DNA of 19,874 bases from NCBI GenBank assembly GCA_964442735.1, contig CAYUAP010000088.1, positions 1 to 19,874 on the forward strand, read 5' to 3'. The notes beneath the pieces were generated by a model that was given only the letters and a program-made list of their open reading frames with translations, did not search any database and was not told the origin of the DNA. Shown here one piece after another: positions 7,183 through 14,480 of this stretch; within the stretch, counting starts at the first letter, position 1; each line of letters starts with the position of its first letter. This DNA comes from JAUNBG01 sp964442735 (GTDB lineage Bacteria; Planctomycetota; Planctomycetia; Pirellulales; Thermoguttaceae). Both the position numbers and the translations under genes were made by a program.

Positions 7183-10104
7183 ATGAAAATAAACCGTTTA
7201 CTCCTTCTACTGCTTTTACTCTATCTGACGGCAGTACCGATACAGGCACAGTCGATTAAGCTGGATTTACGTTCCGATCAATGGAAATTGAGTGGGGAAC
7301 AGGGACGTCGAATTGATAAAATCGACGGAATTAACGGACCGGTTCTCGAAGTTACCGGAAACGGCAAATATAGTAATTCCTGGCATCATGATGGGATAGT
7401 ATTAATCCCTTCGACGGAAAATAAAATATCTGTTGCGCAAATGCGCTTTAAGGTCCGTCGTACTTCCGGGTCGGGAGGCGGTATGACCGGATTAAGCATT
7501 GCCAATTACGATATTCCGGTTTCCGACAAATGGACGACTGTGACTCGTGTCTTCGTTATTCCGGAAGGATGTAATTCCGGTACGTTTCGTCTCGGACAAT
7601 GGATGGCTTCCGTTACACTCCAATTCGCTGAACTGGAACTCTCCTATGTAAAGCCAATTTCCGGAGATAATAAATTGGGGGCCGGTGAATCGTATGTTCC
7701 CGATAAAAAACTCTATTCATTTACATCGCAATGGGGAAAATCTGCTGGTAACTATAATCGAATGCTCTCAAAAGTCAATGTTGGTTATAATACCGACCGA
7801 TGGTGCTTCGATTCCAGAAGTAATCTCGTCTATCAATTCGATGCTCCCGCGTTCGAAGACGGTAAATTCTATGGGGGATCCATCCATTATGATATAGGCT
7901 ATCATGTTTCCGGGTCCCTAACTCCTGATTTTTCGACCGACGGCAAAAGTTGGACGCCCCTCAACACCCTCGATAAAGTGGGTTCAAGCGAAACGCAACT
8001 CCCCGAATTCAAAAGTGGTGTGAAAAGTATCTTCGTTCGTTTCAAATCATCGCCAAAAACAAATCTTCAACTCCACTCGTTTTCCTTTAACGGCCGTCTT
8101 TCTTCCGCCGGAGTCTCCGAGGGGAGCAAAACAATCATGCCCGGCGAACAACTTCCCGCCATTCAAGGAAGTACACGATTCTGGGAATTGCTCCAGGGAG
8201 ACTCCAATTTCCCCATTCCAAACGATTCGGAACTCCCCAAAAAAAATCCTGGCCCTCAAACTTTCGTTAAAAATGTAAAATGGACCGAAAACGGAACGGA
8301 AAAATCCGCAACTATCCGTTGTGACTACTTCGTTTCCGACTTCTATCGTGAAGATTTCGGCTATCAACTCGACTCCCAAAAACATTGCCCCTTTTGGTGG
8401 TGTGAATCGGCCTATAAAGTCACTCAAAAGCGTACTGTCCCTACCGTATCCTCCAAACAACTTCAGATCTCGGCTGCCCGAAACGATTACGAATCGTTTC
8501 AGCTCATTATGAAACCCGATTCGGAACAGACCCTCCATTCGATCTCTCTCTCTGAACTAAAATCCGAAAATGGAAAAAATACCATCGATTCGAAAAATAT
8601 ACGTTTTCGAAAAGTTTATTATCATTTTGTCGAGAATCCAACCGATTATACGGCCGTTCGCGATTTCTATCCGGACGCACTTCCACCGCTGGAATGTCCC
8701 GTTAAAATGAATGCAAACCAAAATTGTCCGATCTTTATAACAGTTCGTGTACCAAAAGAGAGTGTCCCCGGTGATTATTCCGCTTCTCTAACCGTAAAAA
8801 TAGAGAAAGATGGAAAAGTCGAAACATCGTCCCTGCCATTCAAATTGCATGTTTGGAACTTCACACTTCCAGAATACAATCATCTTGAAACCGCATTCGG
8901 TTATTCGCCTGGAGTCTCCTGGCTTTATCATGGTGCGAAATCTGATGAAGATCGTCGAAGAGTTACCGACCTGTATATGCGTATTCTCGGGGAATATCGG
9001 ATTAGTCCCTACAATCCGGTACCACAAGATCCCTTTTCGATAAAATATATTGTCGATAAAGAACATCCGGAAAAATCCCATGCAGAAATTGATTTTACCA
9101 ATTTCGATCGCGCAATGGAAAAAGCACTGACACAATATCGTTTTACCGGCTATTCTATTCCCATTCCCGGGATGGGGGGTGGAACCTTCCATTCGCGAAC
9201 CAATCCATCGCTCAACGGTTTCGGAGAAGAAACCATTGAGTTTCAGTCCATGTTTTCTTCGGCGGTCAAACAGATTCAGGATCATTTCGAGAAAAAAGGG
9301 TGGCTCGACAAAATCTATGTCTACTGGTTTGACGAGCCGGATCCCAAGGATTATGAATTCGTTAAAAATGGAATGAATCGAATTAAAAAATACGCACCGA
9401 AACTTCGAACCATGTTGACCGAAGAACCGTCCGATAATGTTATTAAAGACAATCTTCTCGGGAAAATCGATATTTGGTGTCCCGTTACGCCAAATTTTAA
9501 CGATGAATTTGCAAAAACGTGTCGGAGCAAAGGGGAAATCTTCTGGTGGTACGTCTGTTGCTGGCCCCATGCCCCCTATTGTACCGAATTCACGGATCAT
9601 AATGCAGTCGAACTGCGAACCTGGCTCTGGCAGACCTGGCAACACGAGGTCGCCGGTATTCTCGTTTGGGCTTCAAACTATTGGACCTCCAGTGCAGCCT
9701 TTCCGGATACGGCTCAAAATCCCTATCTGGACCCCATGTGTTATGTCTCCGGTTATTCGACTCCGCCCGGAACAAAAAAGTTTTGGGGAAATGGAGATGG
9801 CCGATTCTATTATCCTCCTCTCTCCTGTGCGCAACCTGCTCTAAAACCGGTCTTCGACGAGCCTGTTCCTTCCATCCGATTGGAAATGCTTCGTGAAGGA
9901 ATTGAAGATTTTGAAATGCTTTATCTCCTCAAGGAGAAACTCAAAAATAGTAATTCCATTAGTGCCGAACGTCGGGCCGATTTTGAAAAACTTCTAATTG
10001 TTCCCGATACAATTACAAAATCTATGACCGATTTCGCGACTTCACCACAGCCGATTTATCAACAACGTGAAAAAATCGCAAAAGCCATTGAATCACTGCC
10101 GTAG
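7183..10104 (+). CDS. Secreted DUF4091 protein, GH123-like glycosidase
   Basis: A secreted protein of 973 residues. MKINRLLLLLLLLYLTAV with a VQA/AQS-like cleavage region is a clear signal peptide, and GAAAGG precedes this ATG. The frame is open further upstream to 6961, but that part overlaps the MITE-like element and would bury the signal, so I reject the longer start. Two beta-rich modules (about 20-160 and 165-310) look like carbohydrate-binding domains. The rest is the DUF4091/GH123-related region: YWFDEPDP puts an Asp-Glu pair at 717-718, like the catalytic pair of GH123 beta-N-acetylgalactosaminidases; ILVWASNYW and LEMLREGIEDFEMLYLL are the typical DUF4091 C-terminal blocks. Hydrolysis of an amino-sugar-containing glycan is inferred; the substrate is unknown. 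No transport or regulatory gene adjoins it. Confidence 0.85.
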   Translation: MKINRLLLLLLLLYLTAVPIQAQSIKLDLRSDQWKLSGEQGRRIDKIDGINGPVLEVTGNGKYSNSWHHDGIVLIPSTENKISVAQMRFKVRRTSGSGGGMTGLSIANYDIPVSDKWTTVTRVFVIPEGCNSGTFRLGQWMASVTLQFAELELSYVKPISGDNKLGAGESYVPDKKLYSFTSQWGKSAGNYNRMLSKVNVGYNTDRWCFDSRSNLVYQFDAPAFEDGKFYGGSIHYDIGYHVSGSLTPDFSTDGKSWTPLNTLDKVGSSETQLPEFKSGVKSIFVRFKSSPKTNLQLHSFSFNGRLSSAGVSEGSKTIMPGEQLPAIQGSTRFWELLQGDSNFPIPNDSELPKKNPGPQTFVKNVKWTENGTEKSATIRCDYFVSDFYREDFGYQLDSQKHCPFWWCESAYKVTQKRTVPTVSSKQLQISAARNDYESFQLIMKPDSEQTLHSISLSELKSENGKNTIDSKNIRFRKVYYHFVENPTDYTAVRDFYPDALPPLECPVKMNANQNCPIFITVRVPKESVPGDYSASLTVKIEKDGKVETSSLPFKLHVWNFTLPEYNHLETAFGYSPGVSWLYHGAKSDEDRRRVTDLYMRILGEYRISPYNPVPQDPFSIKYIVDKEHPEKSHAEIDFTNFDRAMEKALTQYRFTGYSIPIPGMGGGTFHSRTNPSLNGFGEETIEFQSMFSSAVKQIQDHFEKKGWLDKIYVYWFDEPDPKDYEFVKNGMNRIKKYAPKLRTMLTEEPSDNVIKDNLLGKIDIWCPVTPNFNDEFAKTCRSKGEIFWWYVCCWPHAPYCTEFTDHNAVELRTWLWQTWQHEVAGILVWASNYWTSSAAFPDTAQNPYLDPMCYVSGYSTPPGTKKFWGNGDGRFYYPPLSCAQPALKPVFDEPVPSIRLEMLREGIEDFEMLYLLKEKLKNSNSISAERRADFEKLLIVPDTITKSMTDFATSPQPIYQQREKIAKAIESLP

Positions 10105-10182
10105 TCGGAAGTTTATTATTCCCTTGAAACAGAAAAAATGGTGTCAGGACTGGAAACGATTGTATTAAGAGGTATAATATAA

Positions 10183-10248
10183 AATCTACAGATTATTAGA
10201 TAAACACAAATAGTTTTATCAAACACCATTGGTGAAAATCTGTAGATT
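10183..10248. repeat. Spaced 11-bp inverted repeat before the ligase gene
   Basis: AATCTACAGAT (10183-10193) and ATCTGTAGATT (10238-10248) are exact inverted copies, with a smaller GATAAA/TTTATC pair between them. It lies in the 184-bp gap upstream of the ligase gene and could be a cis-regulatory hairpin or a remnant of an inverted-end element. A TATAAT lies at 10173-10178 without a convincing -35. Confidence 0.55.
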
Positions 10249-10288
10249 CCAATAACCATTTAATATATAATGACAAGGGACATATATT

Positions 10289-11563
10289 ATGACATCGAGT
10301 CAGTCACCCTATTTTAATCCGGCGGAAACGATATCGCAGGATGAACTTCATCATCTTCAGAACGAGAAGGTCAAAAAGATATTATCCTATGCGATGGAGC
10401 ATAATGAATTCTATCGCCAGCATTTTGAATCGTGCGGAGTATATTCGGGCGATTTTTCCGGACTGGAAGATATAGCGAAACTTCCCCTTATGTCGAAGGA
10501 AACGTTTCGTCAAACCTATCCGCTTGGTCTTCTCTGTCGCAACAAAAAGGAAATTCAGGAAGTTCATCTTTCCAGTGGTTCGACGGGAACGCCGGTCGTT
10601 ATGCCCTATACGATAAACGACCTTCATCAATGGGCCGATTGTATGGCGCGATGTTATCGAATGGCGGGGGCCTATCCGGGCGATGTTGTACAAATTACCC
10701 CTTCCTTTGGTTTGTTCAATGGTGGATTCGGCATGTTTCATGGTGCTCGAGCCGCCGAACTCTTTATTGTTCCGACCGGTTCCGGAAATACGGAACGTCA
10801 AATTCGTCTGGCACATGATTTCGGAACGAAAATTCTAACCGCTGTCGTTTCCTATAGTATTCGAATTATCGAGATTATGGAAAAATTGGGGGTTAAACTT
10901 TCGGAACTCAAGGCGGGTCTGTTCGGCGCGGAAACTTTAACCGATGCCATGACAAAAACCATTGCGAATGGATTGGGGATAGAAGTCTTTAATATTTATG
11001 GTATGACCGAAACCGGTGGAGTAGGAACCTTGGGGTGCGATTGTATTGATCATTCCGGAATACATGTTTGGGAAGATCAATACTATCTGGAAATTATTGA
11101 TCCGGAAACGAAGCAGATTCTACCGGACGGTGAATTGGGGGAACTGGTCGTGACCTCCCTGACACGGGAAGCCCTGCCGGTTATCCGTTTCAAAACGGGC
11201 GATTTAACCCGTATTCTCTCCCGACAAAAATGCGCCTGTGGCCGAACCCATCTAAAATTAGACCATATCGCCGGACGAACGGATGATATGTTGATTATTA
11301 AAGGCGTTAATTTCTTCCCGACTCAAGTGGAACAGGCTCTTCTGGAAATTCCAGGCGTTCATCCACACTATCAGATTATTATCGAGGAGACTGCCGGTGT
11401 TAAAGATATACGTGTTCATGTCGAAGCAGAAGATAATGTAACAGGCTATATGGTCGCGAAACATTTAAAAGAACGGCTCGGATTTTCACCGAAGGGCGAT
11501 GTCTTCAAGCCGGGAACTTTACCAAGAGAAGAAGGTAAAGCGGTTCGGGTTATCAAAAAATAG
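10289..11563 (+). CDS. Phenylacetate-CoA ligase family enzyme (PaaK-like)
   Basis: A 424-residue AMP-forming acyl/aryl-CoA ligase, close to the usual 430 of PaaK-type enzymes. It would activate a carboxylic acid with ATP to an adenylate and then to a CoA thioester in the cytoplasm. Motifs are the phosphate loop SSGSTGTPV (95-103), YGMTET (237-242), TGDL (303-306), the hinge-region GRTDDMLIIKGVNFFP (329-344) and a C-terminal GKAVRV with the expected adenylation lysine. CACGRTH at 315-321 is the family's cysteine-containing turn. The start is supported by AAGGGA about 9 nt upstream. No other phenylacetate or aromatic pathway gene is nearby, so the substrate (phenylacetate, another aryl acid, or something else) cannot be read from context. 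Confidence 0.88.
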   Translation: MTSSQSPYFNPAETISQDELHHLQNEKVKKILSYAMEHNEFYRQHFESCGVYSGDFSGLEDIAKLPLMSKETFRQTYPLGLLCRNKKEIQEVHLSSGSTGTPVVMPYTINDLHQWADCMARCYRMAGAYPGDVVQITPSFGLFNGGFGMFHGARAAELFIVPTGSGNTERQIRLAHDFGTKILTAVVSYSIRIIEIMEKLGVKLSELKAGLFGAETLTDAMTKTIANGLGIEVFNIYGMTETGGVGTLGCDCIDHSGIHVWEDQYYLEIIDPETKQILPDGELGELVVTSLTREALPVIRFKTGDLTRILSRQKCACGRTHLKLDHIAGRTDDMLIIKGVNFFPTQVEQALLEIPGVHPHYQIIIEETAGVKDIRVHVEAEDNVTGYMVAKHLKERLGFSPKGDVFKPGTLPREEGKAVRVIKK

Positions 11564-11568
11564 TGGTC

Positions 11569-11690
11569 TATGACTGTACGACGTTATCAATTCGGCATTT
11601 CCCGGGAGCGCGGACGTCTCGTCCGCATCCTCAAAACAGGCGTCCCGCCTGTTTTGGAAAACGGAACTTTATAACGGCCCTGAATATATA
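11569..11690. repeat. Inverted-end intergenic element, copy D, at the ligase 3' end
   Basis: Same family as copies A-C, beginning only 5 bp after the ligase stop codon. The left part (CTGTACGACGTTAT, GCGGACG-TCTCGTCCG) matches copy B; the core stem is AAAACAGGCG/CGCCTGTTTT with loop TCC; the right end is CTTTATAACGGCC. Because it follows the stop so closely with a strong hairpin, it may serve as the transcription terminator of this gene. Confidence 0.83.
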
Positions 11691-11720
11691 CTCCAGACCG
11701 GAATAACGCCGGAATGATAT

Positions 11721-11876
11721 CGGAACGATCCGGAACGATCCTGACTTTTCGTGGAATACAAACGTCAACATACGTCAACATACGTCAACAAACGTCAATA
11801 CGAATGTCTCGTCCACACACGCCAAGGCGGGCGTCTCCCTGTTTTGAAAAAAGGAATTGAAAACGGTCTTGAGTCT
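11721..11876. repeat. Degenerate element copy E with 10-bp tandem repeats
   Basis: CGGAACGATC is duplicated at 11721-11740. From 11761 to 11800 a 10-bp unit (ACGTCAACAT) is repeated about four times. The sequence then continues with ATGTCTCGTCC, GGGCGTCTCCCTGTTTTG and AACGGTCTTGAGT, which are recognisable decayed parts of the A-D family. No gene is credible between 11564 and 12118. Confidence 0.6.
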
Positions 11877-12043
11877 AACCTTAAAAAGAGGTTCCCGTTA
11901 CATTGGAACAGATTGAGGATTCCCCGGATTTCAATCAACTTCGGAAATATTACAATTCCCCCTCCTTGTAAAATATTTTTCCTTCGATACAATACTTCTA
12001 TTATGAATTCGGAAAACTTTGTTTTTAAAAGAGTTCATTATAG

Positions 12044-12109
12044 TATGATAAAGTTATTATAATATGATAATGATAATATGATAAAGTTATTATAGTATGA
12101 TAATGTATG
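12044..12109. repeat. 33-bp AT-rich tandem duplication before the tRNA cluster
   Basis: Two head-to-tail copies of a 33-bp unit starting TATGATAAAGTTATTATA match at about 29 positions. The array ends about 9 bp before tRNA-Gln, so it overlaps where the cluster's promoter should be. Confidence 0.7.
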
Positions 12110-12118
12110 GTATTGTAT

Positions 12119-12189
12119 TACCCGGTAGTGTAATGGTAGCACCAGGGATTTTGGTTCCCTTAGTCAAGGTTCGAATCCTTGCCGGGTAG
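12119..12189 (+). tRNA. tRNA-Gln (TTG)
   Basis: A cloverleaf folds with a 7-bp acceptor stem TACCCGG/CCGGGTA and discriminator G, a D-arm with AATGG, an anticodon stem AGGGA/TCCCT enclosing TTTTGGT (anticodon TTG), and a T-arm CAAGG-TTCGAAT-CCTTG. The CCA end is not encoded. It is the first tRNA of a four-gene cluster. Confidence 0.95.
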
Positions 12190-12217
12190 TTTTAATACGT
12201 ACACCAGTTCGTTTTAT

Positions 12218-12303
12218 GCCGAAGTGGCGGAATTGGCAGACGCGCTAGGTTCAGGTCCTAGTCTTCGTAACAGAAGGTGGAGGTTCGAGTCCTCTCTTCG
12301 GTA
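12218..12303 (+). tRNA. tRNA-Leu (CAG)
   Basis: A class II tRNA of 86 nt. The acceptor is GCCGAAG/CTTCGGT with discriminator A, the anticodon stem CTAGG/CCTAG encloses TTCAGGT (anticodon CAG), and there is a long variable arm (TCTTCGTAACAGAAG region) typical of Leu. The T-loop is TTCGAGT. The CCA end is not encoded. It starts 28 nt after tRNA-Gln. Confidence 0.95.
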
Positions 12304-12345
12304 TTTTGTATTCAGTCAAACTATAACGAGTGTGATTGAGTATAT

Positions 12346-12418
12346 GCCTTGATAGCTCAGTTGGTAGAGCAAGCGGCTGTTAACCGCTGGGTCCTAGGTT
12401 CGAGTCCTTGTCGAGGCG
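12346..12418 (+). tRNA. tRNA-Asn (GTT), copy 1
   Basis: The acceptor is GCCTTGA/TCGAGGC with discriminator G; the D-arm GCTCAGTTGGTAGAGC is standard; the anticodon stem AGCGG/CCGCT encloses CTGTTAA (anticodon GTT). The T-stem CTAGG/CCTTG contains a T-T mismatch. The CCA end is not encoded. It is identical to the copy at 12590. Confidence 0.95.
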
Positions 12419-12422
12419 CTTT

Positions 12423-12463
12423 AAATAGGGGACGGAAGTTTTAAAATAGGGGACGGAGGTTTT
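12423..12463. repeat. 21-bp-period direct repeat between the tRNA-Asn genes
   Basis: AAATAGGGGACGGAAGTTTT (12423-12442) recurs with one change at 12444-12463. It starts 5 bp after tRNA-Asn copy 1. From memory, similar AGGGGACGG strings border transposase-related elements in other genomes, but no such gene is here. Confidence 0.65.
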
Positions 12464-12521
12464 CCTGTTTTTGAATTTGATATTTTTTCGATATTAAAAT
12501 AAATTATTTTGGTGATACCCC

Positions 12522-12550
12522 TTGCTAAAATAAAAAAAAGGTTTAATATA
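12522..12550 (+). promoter_or_regulatory. Possible promoter for the second tRNA-Asn
   Basis: TTGCTA at 12522-12527 and AATATA at 12545-12550 are spaced by 17 bp and lie about 40 bp before the tRNA. The region is AT-rich, so chance matches are likely. Confidence 0.3.
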
Positions 12551-12589
12551 TAGTTAAATGATTGGTTTTCCTGTCATGATAACGAATAC

Positions 12590-12662
12590 GCCTTGATAGC
12601 TCAGTTGGTAGAGCAAGCGGCTGTTAACCGCTGGGTCCTAGGTTCGAGTCCTTGTCGAGGCG
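12590..12662 (+). tRNA. tRNA-Asn (GTT), copy 2
   Basis: Identical over all 73 nt to the tRNA at 12346-12418, including the T-T mismatch in the T-stem. The 171-bp spacer between them is unrelated to the other flanks, so only the tRNA itself was copied or homogenised. A strong terminator follows within 10 bp. Confidence 0.95.
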
Positions 12663-12665
12663 CTT

Positions 12666-12700
12666 AAAAAGGAAGGTATTTTTAATACCTTCCTTTTTTT
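12666..12700 (+). terminator. Terminator of the tRNA cluster
   Basis: A perfect stem of at least 12 bp (AAGGAAGGTATT/AATACCTTCCTT) closes on a TTT loop and is followed by a T-run. The stem extends through the flanking A and T tracts, so it could also stop transcription of the opposing M16 side. Confidence 0.92.
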
Positions 12701-12712
12701 ATTATTTTGCGT

Positions 12713-12745
12713 GTATAATCTTCGTTTAGTATAATCTTTTCGTTT
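12713..12745. repeat. 16-bp tandem duplication
   Basis: GTATAATCTTCGTTTA is followed directly by a near copy, GTATAATCTTTTCGTTT, between the tRNA terminator and the 3' end of the M16 gene. No gene lies in 12701-12815. Confidence 0.6.
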
Positions 12746-12815
12746 GAAGATCTTTAAAGGACATGTTAAAAGGACAGGGACGGGCTATTCCTCTTTTAAA
12801 GGAAATATCATGGAT

Positions 12816-14045
12816 TTAAAGTTGAGTTAGTGGTCCGATAGCAGTGATTAAAGGATTATCCAATCGGTATTTTTGGAGTATAGAAGAAATATCGTCCAGG
12901 GAAACATTTTTTACAAGTTCCATTTCCTCTTGCATCGTATGATATTTTCCGGTTTGCAGCCATTCGGAACCGAGAGCGAACATACGGCCCATGGGCCGTT
13001 CACTTCCGAGCACGATACGGGCCAGAATTTTATTTTTTGCGCGAACCAATTCTTCGTCATAAACACCGTTCTGAATAGCTTCCAAAAACAGATCGTTCAT
13101 AATTTTCATATTATCGGAGACGTCCTCTGGAGCGCAGCAGAGGCATGTACCGAAGAGGCCGGCGTCGGTATAATCGCAATAGGAGAGTCCGGCGATATCA
13201 GCTTTTCCGGAATCGACCAGAGCCCAAAAGATGCGACTTCCCACATCATCGCCAAGAATATTTGCGGTTAAAACGGCGGTATTTCGATCCAAATCCTTCG
13301 CCGAAGGCGCCGATATTGTCTGAAAAACATATTCCTGGGCACAAGCAGCCCTTGTAAAAAGATGGGTTCCGACGGCTCCGGTCGGTCGAAAACTTTCCCG
13401 GGCAACCGGAAAAGATGCCCAATGACGGGTTCTCTGCTGAATTTCTTCGCAAAAAACGTCAAAATCAACCTTGCCCGCTACGGCTATGAGAATACGTTCC
13501 GGACTATAATGTTGCGCATGATATTCCAGCATCTGTTCCCGTTGAAGATTACCGATGATCTCCTTCGTCCCAAGAACACTTCGACCCAACGGATGTCCTT
13601 GAAAAAAAATCTCCTTGGTTTTATCATCTATTCCATAGGGAGGCTGATCTTCATACATACTGATTTCTTCCAGAATAACATTTTTTTCCGTATCGAAATC
13701 TGTTTGACGAATTGCCGGATGGAGAAGATCAAGAATTAAATCAATAGCCATCGTTCGGGTCTGGGGAAGAACGGAACAGTAAAATACTGTCGATTCATCA
13801 CTCGTAAAGGCATTAGAGCGCCCTCCCATTTCGTCCAGTTGACGATTAACATCTTCGGCACTTCGTGTTTCCGTTCCTTTAAAGATCATATGTTCCAGAA
13901 AATGACTACATCCGGAAGTTTCGTCAGATTCATCGCGCGCTCCGGTCTGAACAAAAGCACCGAGGGCCATGGAATAGGCCTGTTGGTTGATTTCGCCAAT
14001 AACTTTTAGTCCGTTTGCCAATTCCGCCATTCTAAATTCAATCAT
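12816..14045 (-). CDS. M16 family zinc peptidase (processing-peptidase-like)
   Basis: A 409-residue metallopeptidase of the pitrilysin/M16 family, in the length class of bacterial homologues of the mitochondrial processing peptidase. The inverted zinc motif H48-FL-E51-H52 is intact, and the third ligand is a Glu in LEEISMYED (126/127), the usual distance downstream. QLDEMGGRSNAFTSDESTVFY is the conserved substrate-strand block. No signal peptide is visible, so it probably acts in the cytoplasm on small unfolded peptides; the true substrate is unknown. The start ATG has only a weak GAAAAAG upstream, and an ATG five codons in is a possible alternative. It stands alone and is divergent from the EF-G-like gene. 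Confidence 0.92.
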   Translation of the reverse strand: MIEFRMAELANGLKVIGEINQQAYSMALGAFVQTGARDESDETSGCSHFLEHMIFKGTETRSAEDVNRQLDEMGGRSNAFTSDESTVFYCSVLPQTRTMAIDLILDLLHPAIRQTDFDTEKNVILEEISMYEDQPPYGIDDKTKEIFFQGHPLGRSVLGTKEIIGNLQREQMLEYHAQHYSPERILIAVAGKVDFDVFCEEIQQRTRHWASFPVARESFRPTGAVGTHLFTRAACAQEYVFQTISAPSAKDLDRNTAVLTANILGDDVGSRIFWALVDSGKADIAGLSYCDYTDAGLFGTCLCCAPEDVSDNMKIMNDLFLEAIQNGVYDEELVRAKNKILARIVLGSERPMGRMFALGSEWLQTGKYHTMQEEMELVKNVSLDDISSILQKYRLDNPLITAIGPLTQL

Positions 14046-14126
14046 CTTTTTCTATTCCGTTAGAGGTTCTTTTATCCCAAATTATTTCCTGCTGTTCATA
14101 GACTGGTGTAATAAATTATGCTTTTA

Positions 14127-14223
14127 ACGGACAGGACTGGAACGCGTGCATCTCGCCCGTATCGCCGGGGCACAGGACGTCTCGCCCTGCACTTCAGGAC
14201 TGAATGCTATGTATCCTGTCCGT
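14127..14223. repeat. 97-bp inverted-end element F
   Basis: Perfect 10-bp inverted ends, ACGGACAGGA and TCCTGTCCGT, enclose a core that parallels copies A-D (GGAACGCG, GCATCTCGCCCGTATC, CACAGGACGTCTCGCC) although the ends are unrelated. It sits in the 435-bp gap between the divergent M16 and EF-G-like genes. The rest of that gap is AT-rich with no gene; a TATAAT lies near 14235. Confidence 0.65.
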
Positions 14224-14480
14224 ATCCCTTTTAAATTACCATATAATACTGTTGTGTTTTACCTGCTATTAACCAACACCCTTTGAACAGGACCAATTAT
14301 TTTAGTATAACGAAAATTTACCATATTTCAAGGACAGCCTCCCCTTGTAAAAAACAGATTTTAAAGGTATATATATAGAATTGGATCTTTTACAGACAGG
14401 TGGAAAGAGTATATTTCTCTTGCCATACACTACCATCAAAATTTAAAAAATTTGAGAAACATAAGTGAGGACAATCAGGT

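Noticed and set aside
8788..9645. A 285-residue minus-strand frame within the DUF4091 gene
   Set aside because: It is a shadow of a confidently identified coding region and has no domain of its own.
11751..12062. A 103-residue plus-strand ORF before the tRNA cluster
   Set aside because: It runs through 10-bp tandem repeats and a decayed intergenic element and has no ribosome site.
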